From JANMMJ01 sp964543235 (GTDB lineage Bacteria; Pseudomonadota; Alphaproteobacteria; Rhizobiales; Aestuariivirgaceae): a DNA stretch of 64,000 nucleotides. This document shows, one piece after another, positions 26,871 to 35,352 of this stretch (the first letter of the stretch is position 1; every line of letters starts with the position of its first letter). The notes under the pieces were generated by a model. That model was not told the origin of the DNA and searched no databases. It saw only the letters and a list, made by a program, of their open reading frames with translations. The position numbers were made by a program, and so were the translations under genes. The DNA lies in contig CAZIXE010000004.1 of NCBI GenBank assembly GCA_964543235.1, positions 36,568 through 100,567 on the forward strand, read 5' to 3'.

Positions 26871-27780
26871 GCTGCGCGAGGAATGGCTGCAGCCGGGCGA
26901 GGAGCGCCTCGGGGTTCTCTTCGGCGACGAAGTGCCCGCTGTCGATGCCGCAGCCCTCGACCGCGAGGCACCATTCGCGCCATGTGGCCAGCGGATCGGC
27001 GGTTTCGATGGTCTCGCCCTTGCGCGCCGGAATGCCTTCATCGCCCCACAGCGCCAAGACCGGGCAGGCGATCCGGTTGCCGCGGGCGCGATCCTCGCTA
27101 TCGGCCGCGAAGTCATAGGTCTGCCCGGCGCGGTAATCGTTGCAGGTGGCATGGATGTGCTCGGGAACCGCATAGTGCAGCCGGTACTCGGCGAGGGCGT
27201 CCGGGCTGAAGGCCGAAAGATCCTTGCGCTTGGTCCAGCTTGCCAGGGTGTAGTCCAGATAGGCGATCGGCGCCTGCTCGATGAGCATTTCCGGTAGCGG
27301 GTGCGGCTGCGCCAGGAACAGCCAGTGATAGGTCTTCATGGCCAGCGCCACGGTGAAATGGCTCCACATCGCCCAGGTCGGCACGATGTCAAGAACCACC
27401 AGTGCCTTGACGGCGAGTGCCGTGTCGAGTGCCATCCGGTAGCCGACCCGGGCGCCGCGGTCGTGACTTACGACCGCGAAACGCCGGTGGCCGAGGCTGG
27501 CCATCACGGCGACCAGGTCCTGCGCCATGGCCCGCTTGGAATAGGGGAAGTTGGTGGCGTCATTCGGCGGGCATGACGACAGGCCATAGCCCCTGAGATC
27601 CGGCATGACCACCGTGTAATCGCGCATCAGAGCTGGCGCCACGCGATGCCACATCGCATGGGTCTGCGGAAATCCGTGGATGAGCAGCAGCGGCGGGCCG
27701 GACCCGCCCACCCGCGCAAAGATTTCTGCGCCTGGCGTGGCGATCCGGTGTTCCTTCGTATCGGGATAAAGCTGGTTCAT
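26860..27780 (-). CDS. Alpha/beta hydrolase, haloacetate (fluoroacetate) dehalogenase type
   Basis: The 306-residue enzyme has HGFPQTHAMWHRVAP and the nucleophile motif SHDRGARVGYR. From memory of the Rhodopseudomonas fluoroacetate dehalogenase RPA1163, its key residues are D110, R111, R114, D134, H155, W156, W185 and Y219. Here D107, R108, R111, D131, H152, W153, W182 and Y216 occupy the same positions at a constant offset of three, and the catalytic His is H283 in DSGHF. This supports hydrolytic removal of halide from a haloacetate; an epoxide or other ester substrate is the alternative. It is the first gene of a cluster with a phosphotransferase and a patatin, overlapping the former by 11 nt. 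No signal peptide is visible. Confidence 0.85.
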   Translation of the reverse strand: MNQLYPDTKEHRIATPGAEIFARVGGSGPPLLLIHGFPQTHAMWHRVAPALMRDYTVVMPDLRGYGLSSCPPNDATNFPYSKRAMAQDLVAVMASLGHRRFAVVSHDRGARVGYRMALDTALAVKALVVLDIVPTWAMWSHFTVALAMKTYHWLFLAQPHPLPEMLIEQAPIAYLDYTLASWTKRKDLSAFSPDALAEYRLHYAVPEHIHATCNDYRAGQTYDFAADSEDRARGNRIACPVLALWGDEGIPARKGETIETADPLATWREWCLAVEGCGIDSGHFVAEENPEALLARLQPFLAQHGR

Positions 27781-27841
27781 GTGATAACCTTAGAACTGCC
27801 GGCGCCTGCGCTCAACTCGCAGGACCGGCCAGGGGTTGGCC

Positions 27842-29176
27842 ATGATGCGCCTGATTCTGAGTTGGATGCTGATCGTGGCGGCAATGCTGCCCGCCGCCGC
27901 CCGCCCGCCCATCGACGTGGCCGAACTGCGCCGCCTCGATGGCGCAGGCCTCAGGGCCTGGGCCGCCTTCCGCCAGGCCGAGGACCGTTGCGGCATCATC
28001 CGCGATGGTACCGGCGACACCAAGATCTACAACACCTTTGCAGGCGCCGTTCTGACCCTCGACTTCGCCGGCACGCCGCGGCGCATCCTGCCGCTGATGC
28101 TGACTGACAAGCCGGGCGAAGACCATGTCCTGAAGCACAAGGTGAGAACCCCCTGTGTCGTTTCCGTGAGGCCTGACGGCCCCGACTATCTCCTGGAGGT
28201 GACGACGCGGCGCGAGCCCCCCGGCACCACAGCGACATTGCGCGTCGATGCCGAAGGGCGGCTTCGCAACCTCGCGGGCAATGCGGGGCTGTTCTATGTC
28301 GTCGGCGAGAACTCGCGGGGCAATCGCCAGGTCGATCGCTTTGAATTTGTCCGCAACCGGCTTGACCGCTTCACCTGCCTCCTGAACGAGACCCGCGAGC
28401 AGTGCGAGTATCAGTTCCTGAACTATGCCGAGCGGGTGTTCTCCGACGAAATCCGCCACCAGGCCTTCTGGCCCGACCCGGACCGGCGCACCCATCATCA
28501 GAGTCTCAATGCGGCCATCGCTGGCGGCATCACCGATCCGCTGCTGCTGGCGCTGCACCGGCTGATCATTGCCAATGAGTCCGCGACCATCTCGCCATTC
28601 CAGATCTGGGATGCCGTGCTCGCCGACAGCGGCGCGAGCTTCGGCCCGCACCAGTGGGATATCGGCATCAATCCCGATGCCCAGAGGATCTTCAGGGATG
28701 TCATTGCCAGGACTGGGTTGGCGCAACGGATCCCGGACCCGGCGCGCTACTTCAAGAGCGTGCGCCGCTTCTCGACGGGGGACCTGCAGGACTTCCTGCT
28801 GGCCGTCGATGATCTCAATGCGGCACTGCGCTCGCCCGGGGTGCGGGACCTGCTGATAAGCGAATACCTTACCTGGCTCGAAACCGGCGCCCTGGCCCGT
28901 GCCCGTCTGGCCCTGCCGGCGCTCGACAAGACCGATCCGCGGCATCTGGCCATGCTGCTCTACTACGTCGATGTCGACAACCAGTATGGTTCCGAGGAGG
29001 TCAAGGCGGGGCTTCGCGGCGAGATCGCCAGACTAGCCGGCTCCGGCGCCGGCCTGCCCGCCATCCGCGCCGCACTCGATGCCCGCATGATGGCGACCCC
29101 CTTTGCGGTTGCCTGGCCGGACAAGGCCGCCGCCCGGCTCAATCGCACCTGGGCCATCCTGGGTGGTGCACCCTGA
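27842..29176 (+). CDS. Secreted protein of unknown function
   Basis: The 444-residue protein starts at the ATG 27842, which has AGGGG six nt upstream; a TTG two codons earlier is less likely. A signal peptide covers about residues 1-20 (MMRLILSWMLIVAAMLPAAA). I do not recognise a family. The N-terminal third is mainly beta with several Cys; the middle contains NESATISPFQIWDAVL followed by DSGASFGPHQWDIG, which loosely recalls the Glu-then-Ser/Gly/Gln patterns of lysozyme-like glycosidases; the C-terminal third is helical. A peptidoglycan-related role is only a guess. It stands alone, divergent from the dehalogenase-type gene and convergent with a small secreted protein gene. Confidence 0.7.
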   Translation: MMRLILSWMLIVAAMLPAAARPPIDVAELRRLDGAGLRAWAAFRQAEDRCGIIRDGTGDTKIYNTFAGAVLTLDFAGTPRRILPLMLTDKPGEDHVLKHKVRTPCVVSVRPDGPDYLLEVTTRREPPGTTATLRVDAEGRLRNLAGNAGLFYVVGENSRGNRQVDRFEFVRNRLDRFTCLLNETREQCEYQFLNYAERVFSDEIRHQAFWPDPDRRTHHQSLNAAIAGGITDPLLLALHRLIIANESATISPFQIWDAVLADSGASFGPHQWDIGINPDAQRIFRDVIARTGLAQRIPDPARYFKSVRRFSTGDLQDFLLAVDDLNAALRSPGVRDLLISEYLTWLETGALARARLALPALDKTDPRHLAMLLYYVDVDNQYGSEEVKAGLRGEIARLAGSGAGLPAIRAALDARMMATPFAVAWPDKAAARLNRTWAILGGAP

Positions 29177-29331
29177 GCGCATCGACTGCCGGGCCTGACG
29201 AGACCAGTTACCTGTTGGCATGTTTGTCGATATTGTGACTGACCGACCCGTCGGTGTTGTCCGACTGCAATTGCCCCACGCCGGTGACGAGAGCCAGGTA
29301 GTCCACTTATGGTTGCGCCGAGATTGAGGGT

Positions 29332-29353
29332 GGAGGCGGGGGTTCCCGCCTCC
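29332..29353 (-). terminator. Perfect hairpin just past the small secreted protein gene
   Basis: GGAGGCGGG (29332-29340) and CCCGCCTCC (29345-29353) pair perfectly around a 4-nt loop, ending 10 nt beyond the stop codon of the minus-strand gene. The position fits a transcript end for that gene. There is no T-run, so it may stabilise the 3' end rather than terminate by itself. The rest of the 29177-29363 gap shows no other feature I can support. Confidence 0.5.
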
Positions 29354-29363
29354 GTGTTGCGTG

Positions 29364-29648
29364 TTAGCGGTTCTTTCCCGGCAAATCGACAGTGGTTTCC
29401 GTCTCACAGTTGTTGCAATCAGTGTTGCCCTGCTTGAGTTGGCCCTTCGGACCTTCCGTGGTTGTTGTAGTGGTCGTCTGTCCCTGATTGTCGGGATTGG
29501 CATTGTTGTTCGTATTGCTGGTGTTGCCCTGGCCGGAACTGGTCTCGGTTTCGGAGCCGAATCCGGTCTTCTTACCCTGCGCGAGGGCGTCAGGCACAAG
29601 CGAGGCAATGACGAACAGGGCGGCAAATGCGATTGCGAGCGACTTCAT
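29364..29648 (-). CDS. Small secreted Thr/Asn/Gln-rich protein
   Basis: The 94-residue precursor has a clear signal peptide (MKSLAIAFAALFVIASLVPDALA, cut near residue 23) and a low-complexity mature part rich in Gly, Thr, Asn and Gln, with a run of seven Thr, then a CNNCE motif near the C-terminus. No domain is recognised. A strong GGAGGA ribosome site sits close before the ATG, and the upstream region is AT-rich with several palindromes, so it looks like a real, regulated gene. The two Cys could form a disulfide or bind a metal. Such proteins are rarely conserved by sequence, so orthologues may be missed by standard searches. Confidence 0.65.
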   Translation of the reverse strand: MKSLAIAFAALFVIASLVPDALAQGKKTGFGSETETSSGQGNTSNTNNNANPDNQGQTTTTTTTEGPKGQLKQGNTDCNNCETETTVDLPGKNR

Positions 29649-29725
29649 GGTTGGGTCCTCCTTCAGGATGACCCCCCTGCCTGATGGAATTTTTGTCGAT
29701 AATTAACTCAAGCACAACAAAAAAC

Positions 29726-29738
29726 TTACGTAACGTTA
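29726..29738. promoter_or_regulatory. Overlapping palindromes in AT-rich region upstream of small secreted gene
   Basis: TTACGTAA (29726-29733) and TAACGTTA (29731-29738) are two perfect 8-bp palindromes sharing three bases. They lie in an AT-rich stretch (about 29685-29760), 78 nt upstream of the small secreted protein start. This is a plausible operator or promoter region for the minus-strand gene; the regulator is unknown. Confidence 0.35.
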
Positions 29739-29780
29739 TCGTGCATTCATTCAGTATGACCCAACGAGCTGGTACCGGAT

Positions 29781-29792
29781 TTCCGGCCGGAA
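29781..29792. promoter_or_regulatory. 12-bp perfect palindrome TTCCGGCCGGAA
   Basis: This perfect 12-bp palindrome lies 41 bp beyond the purD stop codon and about 130 bp upstream of the small secreted gene. It may be a protein-binding site or part of a purD transcript end. Confidence 0.3.
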
Positions 29793-29832
29793 CTGGTGAA
29801 TTCACTGGCTCGCAGCAGTGCCAGCTGTCTGC

Positions 29833-31107
29833 TCAGGTGCCAGACTCGGAAGCTGCAGCCCGCCAGCCGATATCACGCCGGCAGAAGCCGTCCGGCCAGT
29901 CGATCCGGTCTACCGCAGCATAGGCCCTGGCCTGCGCCTCGCGCACTGTCCTGCCGAGCGCCGTGACGTTGAGCACCCGACCGCCATTGGCGACGAGCCT
30001 GCCGTTCCTGCGGGCAGTGCCGGCGTGAAAGATCTGGACGTCTTCCGCCATCGCTGCCTCGAGCCCCTTGATTTCGGATCCCTTGGCAACGTCACCGGGA
30101 TAGCCCTTGGCCGCCATGACGACAGTAAGGGCCGCGGCGTCGTGCCAGCGGGCCGATACCTTGTCGAGCGTACCATCCACCGTGGCAAGCATGAGGGTGA
30201 GCAGGTCATCCTTGAGCCGCATCATCAGCACCTGCGTCTCGGGATCGCCAAAGCGAACATTGTACTCAATGAGCCTGGGCCCATCCCTGGTGATCATCAG
30301 ACCCGCAAACAGCACACCCGTGTACGGATGCCCCATGGCTTTCATCGCGCGGATGGTGGGCTGCACGATGCGTTCCAGCGTGTCGCGGCAGAGCGCATCG
30401 GTCATGACGGGGGCCGGCGAATAGGCCCCCATGCCGCCGGTATTGGGGCCGGTATCGCCTTCGCCCACCCGCTTGTGATCCTGCGCCGTGGCGAGCGGCA
30501 GCACGTGTTCGCCATCGGACAGCACAAAGAAGCTCACTTCCTCGCCGGTGAGATATTCCTCGATGACGCAGGCGGCTCCGCCAAATCTGCCGGAGAAAAT
30601 GTCATCGAGTGCCGCCTCGGCTTCTTCCATTGTCATGGCAACCGTGACCCCCTTGCCGGCAGCAAGGCCATCCGCCTTGATGACGATGGGAACACCCTGC
30701 CGGTACAGGTAGCCGCGCGCCGCGGCTTCATCATCGAAGCGGCCATAGGCCGCCGTGGGGATGCCGTGCCGTGCACAGAGATCCTTGGCAAATCCCTTGG
30801 AACCTTCGAGCTGGGCGGCAAACTTCGAACATCCGAAGACTCTGATGCCCTGCGCCAGCAGATCGTCGGAAATGCCGGCGACGAGCGGCGCTTCCGGTCC
30901 GACCACCACGAGCCCGATCTGCCTGTCCCTGCAGAAGGCCGCAACCGCCCCGTGATCGGCCACGTCGACTGCTGCCAGCTCGGCCAGTTCGGCAATGCCG
31001 GGATTCCCGGGCGCGCAGTAGAGTTTGCCGAGGAGCGGGCTGGCCGCGATCGCCCAGGCAAGCGCATGTTCGCGCCCGCCCGAACCGATGAGAAGCACGT
31101 TGAGCAT
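29833..31107 (-). CDS. purD: Phosphoribosylamine-glycine ligase (GAR synthetase)
   Basis: This 424-residue ATP-grasp enzyme joins glycine to phosphoribosylamine in purine synthesis. The N-terminus [20 protein letters not shown] fixes the start at 31107 rather than the upstream ATG at 31131. Other family blocks are [38 protein letters not shown], the PurD signature [12 protein letters not shown], and [14 protein letters not shown]. Length is normal. Next upstream on the same strand is a cytochrome c gene, separated by a hairpin, so the two are probably separate units. Confidence 0.96.
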   Translation of the reverse strand: MLNVLLIGSGGREHALAWAIAASPLLGKLYCAPGNPGIAELAELAAVDVADHGAVAAFCRDRQIGLVVVGPEAPLVAGISDDLLAQGIRVFGCSKFAAQLEGSKGFAKDLCARHGIPTAAYGRFDDEAAARGYLYRQGVPIVIKADGLAAGKGVTVAMTMEEAEAALDDIFSGRFGGAACVIEEYLTGEEVSFFVLSDGEHVLPLATAQDHKRVGEGDTGPNTGGMGAYSPAPVMTDALCRDTLERIVQPTIRAMKAMGHPYTGVLFAGLMITRDGPRLIEYNVRFGDPETQVLMMRLKDDLLTLMLATVDGTLDKVSARWHDAAALTVVMAAKGYPGDVAKGSEIKGLEAAMAEDVQIFHAGTARRNGRLVANGGRVLNVTALGRTVREAQARAYAAVDRIDWPDGFCRRDIGWRAAASESGT

Positions 31108-31133
31108 GGCTGTCGGGTCCCTGGAATACAACT

Positions 31134-31164
31134 GCCGGAACCGGCCCTATGACCGGATTCCGGC
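31134..31164 (-). terminator. Hairpin between cytochrome c gene and purD
   Basis: An 11-bp stem with one bulged base (31134-31144 with 31153-31164) closes an 8-nt loop, starting 18 nt beyond the cytochrome stop on the minus strand. It could end the cytochrome transcript or sit in the purD leader, since the purD start is 26 nt further on. Only a weak T-rich stretch (AGTTGTATT) follows. Confidence 0.45.
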
Positions 31165-31182
31165 TGCAATACCAGAGCCCTT

Positions 31183-32022
31183 TCAGCGCGGCGGCAGGCT
31201 GCGCAGGTAGGCAATGATGGCGTTCATGTCCTCATCGCTGATACCGGCGTAGTAGTGCACGCCCATCGGTGGCAGGAGGTGCTGGCCGTCGGGCTTGATC
31301 CCCGTCCGGATGACGGTCCTGATCTGTTCGTCGGTCCAGTCCTTGAGGTTGCTTGGCGTGATATTGGCGGACACGCTCTCGCCCCACGGCCCGACGAACT
31401 TGAGGCCGCCGCTGCCGAGATTGTTGACCGGGTCAGGAATACCCATCTCGTTGGGACCGGAATGGCACTCCATGCAGTGGCCGAGCGCTCCCGCGAGATA
31501 TTCACCGTATCTGACGGCGTCGTCTTTGCTGACGGCCGGGACACTGCCGACCGGTGGACCGTATTCTGCTGGCAGGGGGAAGGCATAGCTGTTGCGTTCC
31601 ACCTTGTTCCTGACCGGTTTCACGTTGCGCAGATAGGCAACGATGGCTCTTAAATCATCATCGGCGATCTGCCGGTAGAAATGAAAGGGCATCGGCGGGC
31701 CTATCAGTGAACCGTCCGGTCGTTTGCCCTCGCGGATAGCCGTCGCAATCTGCTCGTCCGTCCATGCGCCGATCCCGGTTTCCTCGTCCGGCGTGATGTT
31801 TGGCGTAACGACCCTGAATGACGGGTCTTCGATCACCAGGCCACCGGCCAACTCCATGTCTTCCGCGGGCCCTTGCGGTGTTTGCATGGTGTGGCAGTTG
31901 CCGCAGGCAACGATGCTGCGGACCAGATAGGTTCCGCGTTCGAGCGGCGTTTCAGCGAAGGCAATCGAGTGCGCGACAGCGGCCACTGCCACAGCCGTGG
32001 CAGTGTGGGTAAGGCTTCTCAT
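31183..32022 (-). CDS. Diheme c-type cytochrome, periplasmic
   Basis: The 279-residue precursor begins at ATG 32022, which has GGAG just upstream, and carries a signal peptide of about 24 residues (MRSLTHTATAVAVAAVAHSIAFA). Two heme-attachment motifs are present: CGNCH in the first domain and CMECH in the second, each followed by a downstream Met-containing axial segment (PPMPFHFY and LPPMGVHYY). The two halves look like an internal duplication of one cytochrome c domain. Such proteins usually pass electrons from a periplasmic dehydrogenase to the oxidase, but no dehydrogenase gene is adjacent, so the electron donor is unknown. Confidence 0.9.
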   Translation of the reverse strand: MRSLTHTATAVAVAAVAHSIAFAETPLERGTYLVRSIVACGNCHTMQTPQGPAEDMELAGGLVIEDPSFRVVTPNITPDEETGIGAWTDEQIATAIREGKRPDGSLIGPPMPFHFYRQIADDDLRAIVAYLRNVKPVRNKVERNSYAFPLPAEYGPPVGSVPAVSKDDAVRYGEYLAGALGHCMECHSGPNEMGIPDPVNNLGSGGLKFVGPWGESVSANITPSNLKDWTDEQIRTVIRTGIKPDGQHLLPPMGVHYYAGISDEDMNAIIAYLRSLPPR

Positions 32023-32128
32023 TGTTTTTCTCCTTGCGCCCTCGCGGGCGGCGCCATAGCACAGGCAGTATCGAGCGGCCATCCCCAGATGAGCCTTGTC
32101 GATCAACAAATTTTGAACGGCGACTTCC

Positions 32129-33550
32129 GTGACCGACGTCCACTTCGATCCTGAAACCGGCGAAATCACCGGTCCGCCGCCCGGCAACCTGGGCGAGATC
32201 ACGGTTTCCGAACTTTCCCAGGCGCTGAAGCGGACTCTCGAGGACCGCTTTGGCCATGTCAGGGTGCGTGGCGAAATCTCCGGCTATCGCGGGCCGCATT
32301 CCTCTGGCCATTGCTATTTCTCGCTCAAGGATGAGGGTGCGAAACTCGATGCCGTGATCTGGCGCGGCCAGTTCGGGAAGCTGCGCAGCAGGCTTAAGGA
32401 GGGACTGGAGGTCATCGCCACCGGCAAGATCACTTCCTACCCCGGCAAGTCCTCCTACCAGATCATCATCGAAAACCTCGAGCCGGCCGGCATCGGCGCT
32501 CTCATGGCGCTCCTCGAGGAACGCAAGCAGAAGCTCGCCGCGGAGGGCCTTTTCGATCCGGCACGCAAGCAGCCTTTGCCCTACATTCCCCGCGTCATCG
32601 GCGTCGTCACCTCGCCGACTGGCGCCGTGATCCGCGACATCCTCCATCGCCTGAACGACCGGTTTCCCCGGCACGTGATGGTGTGGCCGGTCCGGGTACA
32701 GGGTGAGACCTCGGCTGCCGAAGTCGCTGCGGCCATCAGGGGATTCAACGCCATGGCGGATCGCCCCGACCTGCTGATCGTGGCGCGCGGCGGCGGTTCG
32801 CTCGAAGATTTGTGGAGCTTCAACGAGGAGATCGTGGTGCGCGCCGCAGCCGAAAGCGAGATTCCGCTGATCTCGGCAGTGGGCCATGAAACCGACACGA
32901 CCCTCATCGATTTCGCTGCAGATGTACGCGCGCCCACCCCAACGGCCGCGGCGGAACTTGCGGTTCCGGTCCGGTCTGAGCTTCTCGCCAGCCTCGCCTC
33001 ACTTGCGGCGCGGCTGCAGCGGGGTCAAAGCCGCCTGCTCGACGAGTGCCGGACCAGGCTGCGCGCCGCGGCCCGCGCCTTGCCGAAGCCCGAAGACGTC
33101 CTGGCCCTGGCCCGTCAGCGCCACGACACGGCGACAGGCCGCCTGGCCCAGGCGCTCCGTACCAACACCCAACAGCATCGCGCACAGCTCGAACGGCTGA
33201 CAGGAAGGCTGTCGTTGCGCCCTATCCGCCTGCAAGTCAGTGTGAGGCGCGACGGTCTCACCGGCCTGGCCGACCGCGCCGGCCGGGCGATAGCGGTGCT
33301 GTTGGAGCGCCGCCGTCAGCGTCTCGAGACCCAGGCGAAGCTCATGGCGTCCTTGTCCTATCGATCGGTATTGCAGCGGGGCTTCGCCCTGGTCCGCGCC
33401 GAAGGTGGCCGCCCGGTCCGGGCCGCGGCGGCAATCAGGCCCGGACAGGCGCTGGCCATCGAGTTTGCCGATGGCGAGGTCGGCGTTCATGCCGACGGCA
33501 GGGAGCCGCGCTCACGCGCCAAGCCGGCCGGCCAGGGTTCACTGTTCTGA
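32129..33550 (+). CDS. xseA: Exodeoxyribonuclease VII large subunit
   Basis: The 473-residue nuclease subunit starts at GTG 32129. It has the N-terminal OB domain ([28 protein letters not shown] and HCYFSLKD), the catalytic core with [35 protein letters not shown] and [14 protein letters not shown], and a coiled-coil C-terminal region ending with [13 protein letters not shown]. It acts with the small subunit XseB, which is not encoded in the window. The nearby DUF2093 gene, one gene further on, is an arrangement often seen in Hyphomicrobiales. Confidence 0.95.
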   Translation: MTDVHFDPETGEITGPPPGNLGEITVSELSQALKRTLEDRFGHVRVRGEISGYRGPHSSGHCYFSLKDEGAKLDAVIWRGQFGKLRSRLKEGLEVIATGKITSYPGKSSYQIIIENLEPAGIGALMALLEERKQKLAAEGLFDPARKQPLPYIPRVIGVVTSPTGAVIRDILHRLNDRFPRHVMVWPVRVQGETSAAEVAAAIRGFNAMADRPDLLIVARGGGSLEDLWSFNEEIVVRAAAESEIPLISAVGHETDTTLIDFAADVRAPTPTAAAELAVPVRSELLASLASLAARLQRGQSRLLDECRTRLRAAARALPKPEDVLALARQRHDTATGRLAQALRTNTQQHRAQLERLTGRLSLRPIRLQVSVRRDGLTGLADRAGRAIAVLLERRRQRLETQAKLMASLSYRSVLQRGFALVRAEGGRPVRAAAAIRPGQALAIEFADGEVGVHADGREPRSRAKPAGQGSLF

Positions 33551-33622
33551 GCTCTGCGTCCCGGGGGGACACGCCGTGGTGGCTGTGCCATGATGGCCAC
33601 GGATCGCGAATGAGGTGGAGTC

Positions 33623-34576
33623 ATGCTGCAGGTTTCTGACGTGCGGGCTGTAGCGGTCGTCGGCAACGGCCTGATGGGGCAGGGCATCGCACAGGTCTTC
33701 GCCAGGGCCGGCAAACGGGTCGAACTCATCGGCCGCAGCACCGCCAGCCTGGCCAGAGCCATGGCGGCAATTGAGCGTAACTTCTCCGCCTTTGCTGCGC
33801 GCGGTCTTGCAACCGCCGATGAAACTGAAGAGGCCATATCCCGGATCCACCCCGGCATTGACTATGACGCTGCAGCTGCGGCCGACTTCGTGATCGAGGC
33901 AGTCCCTGCAATACGCGAACTGCAGCGCGAGGTCTTCGGCCGCATCGACGCACTTTGCCGGCCGGATGTGGTGATCGCTTCGACCAGTGGGCAGCCGGTG
34001 AGCCTGATGGTCGACGGGATGCGGCATCCGGAGCGGGCGGTCGCCGCCCATTTCATCTATCCCGCCCAATTGATTCCGGTGGTCGAGGTCTGCGGCGGCG
34101 CGAAGACATCGCCTGAAACTGTGCGCTTCACCTGCGAACTGCTGACTGCGGTAGAACAGTCGCCAGCACTCATGCACAAGGAGGTGGATGGTTTCATCAT
34201 CAACCGCCTGCAGTTTGCCCTGCTGCGCGAAGCCTGGTCCATGTGGGCCAATGGCATCGCTTCCGCTGAGGATATCGACACCAGTTTCAAGATGTCGCTG
34301 GGACGCCGATATGCGGTGACCGGCCCCATCGAGTCAGCCGAGTTGGGCGGTCTCGACATCATGTACAAATTCGCCGAATTCCTGCTGCCCGACCTCGAAA
34401 CTGCGAATGCGCCGCCCCAGGCCGTGGGCGATCTCGTGCGCCAGGGTCATTTCGGATTGAAGACCGGCAAGGGCATCTATGACTGGAGTGTGCGAGACGG
34501 TCAGGCGCTACTGGCCGCGCGCGCCGATCGGCTCTTTCGCCACCGCGCCGAGGATGACACCCCACCGCGTACCTGA
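33623..34576 (+). CDS. 3-hydroxyacyl-CoA dehydrogenase family protein
   Basis: The 317-residue protein has an N-terminal NAD-binding Rossmann motif (GNGLMGQGIAQVFARAG, residues 14-30) and a C-terminal helical dimerisation domain. The catalytic pair of the family can be read in AAHFIYPAQLIPVVEV, with His and Glu. It lacks the enoyl-CoA hydratase domain of the fusion proteins. The spacing HFIYP in place of the usual HFWNP or HFFNP puts it among divergent members, which include lambda-crystallin/L-gulonate dehydrogenase-like enzymes, so the substrate is uncertain. It lies between xseA and the DUF2093 gene, breaking the common xseA-DUF2093 order. Confidence 0.82.
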   Translation: MLQVSDVRAVAVVGNGLMGQGIAQVFARAGKRVELIGRSTASLARAMAAIERNFSAFAARGLATADETEEAISRIHPGIDYDAAAAADFVIEAVPAIRELQREVFGRIDALCRPDVVIASTSGQPVSLMVDGMRHPERAVAAHFIYPAQLIPVVEVCGGAKTSPETVRFTCELLTAVEQSPALMHKEVDGFIINRLQFALLREAWSMWANGIASAEDIDTSFKMSLGRRYAVTGPIESAELGGLDIMYKFAEFLLPDLETANAPPQAVGDLVRQGHFGLKTGKGIYDWSVRDGQALLAARADRLFRHRAEDDTPPRT

Positions 34577-34624
34577 AGGCGGTCTGCCCTTCTCAATGCC
34601 GGGCTACCGGACTATGTATCGGTC

Positions 34625-34837
34625 ATGAACCGCATGGACCCCATTCTGCCGGCCGGCAGGGAAGCCAAGCTTCGCTATCTCGACGCCGATTTCCAGGTAT
34701 TGCAGGAGGGCGAATTTGTACGCTGCGCCGTGACCGGCCAGCCGATCCGGCTGGATCGCCTGCGCTATTGGAGCGTCGCCCGCCAGGAACCCTATATCTC
34801 TGCGGAGGCTGCGTTCCGCCGCCATCTCGGGCGGTAG
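34625..34837 (+). CDS. DUF2093 family small protein
   Basis: The 70-residue protein matches DUF2093 throughout: LRYLDADFQVLQEGEFVRCAVTG, then PIRLDRLRYWSVARQEPYISAEAA. The function is unknown; the family is nearly confined to alphaproteobacteria and is often encoded close to xseA. An alternative start is the ATG three codons downstream (34634). The conserved Cys in RCAVTG is the only one in the protein. The stop is only 11 nt from the end of the convergent small membrane protein gene. Confidence 0.85.
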   Translation: MNRMDPILPAGREAKLRYLDADFQVLQEGEFVRCAVTGQPIRLDRLRYWSVARQEPYISAEAAFRRHLGR

Positions 34838-34848
34838 CGGTTTCGCCG

Positions 34849-35100
34849 TCAGCTCAACCGGTCAACCCAGTAGGCGATATCGCGCTGGAACAGGATCAGC
34901 GCGTTGGCCCCGACCAGCAGCACCTGCACGATGTTGGCGGTGTGGGCGCGCAAGGCTGGCGCACCGCGCATCCGCCGCAGGATCCACACCATGAAGATGA
35001 TCGTATTGAAGGCCAGAATCTGGATGGCGAGCGGCGGGTCACCCTGCGCGAAGAAGTCGTAGAGTTCGCCCCAGCGGGCGCGGATGAACAATTCGGTCAT
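34849..35100 (-). CDS. Small membrane protein of unknown function
   Basis: The 83-residue protein starts at ATG 35100 with a GGAGG ribosome site seven nt upstream; the frame is open 14 codons further but that part has no good start. Two transmembrane helices are predicted, near 20-38 (LAIQILAFNTIIFMVWIL) and 52-72 (NIVQVLLVGANALILF), with a basic loop RRMRG between them, suggesting both termini outside the cytoplasm. No family is recognised. It stands alone between a convergent DUF2093 gene and the divergent aromatic-biosynthesis gene. Confidence 0.65.
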   Translation of the reverse strand: MTELFIRARWGELYDFFAQGDPPLAIQILAFNTIIFMVWILRRMRGAPALRAHTANIVQVLLVGANALILFQRDIAYWVDRLS

Positions 35101-35309
35101 GACCAAACCTCCATTGTCCGGTCCCCGGCTATGGATGTACAACCTAAACTTAGCGCAGGGATTTTAACAAACCGTTTGCGAAAGCGGGAACTGGCGCGTG
35201 ACGGTTAACCCGTGTATAGCAACGCGCAATTTCTGCCCCGGATGGGCCTGCGGCCTCGGCAGTCCGGTGGCGGATGCCTTGCCGGAAAGTGGATGTGGGC
35301 GTGTCCGGA

Positions 35310-35329
35310 CCTGCCTCAAGCGAGGCGGG
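35310..35329 (+). promoter_or_regulatory. Hairpin in leader of DAHP synthase gene
   Basis: CCTGCCTC (35310-35317) and GAGGCGGG (35322-35329) form an 8-bp stem with one G-U pair and an AAGC loop, 23 nt before the start codon. It could affect translation. The gap 35101-35352 otherwise holds only weak promoter-like sequence, such as TATAGC near 35215. Confidence 0.3.
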
Positions 35330-35352
35330 CGGGCGCTCTTGGAGTTGACGAA

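Noticed and set aside
29208..29306. 32-codon minus-strand frame starting at GTG, with a sensible-looking composition
   Set aside because: No ribosome site, a stop codon directly upstream and no conserved pattern that I can recognise.
35212..35352. Possible Trp leader peptide (TGG ATG TGG before a hairpin) upstream of DAHP synthase
   Set aside because: The frame has no stop before the gene, only two Trp codons are present and no alternative attenuator hairpin with a T-run was found.
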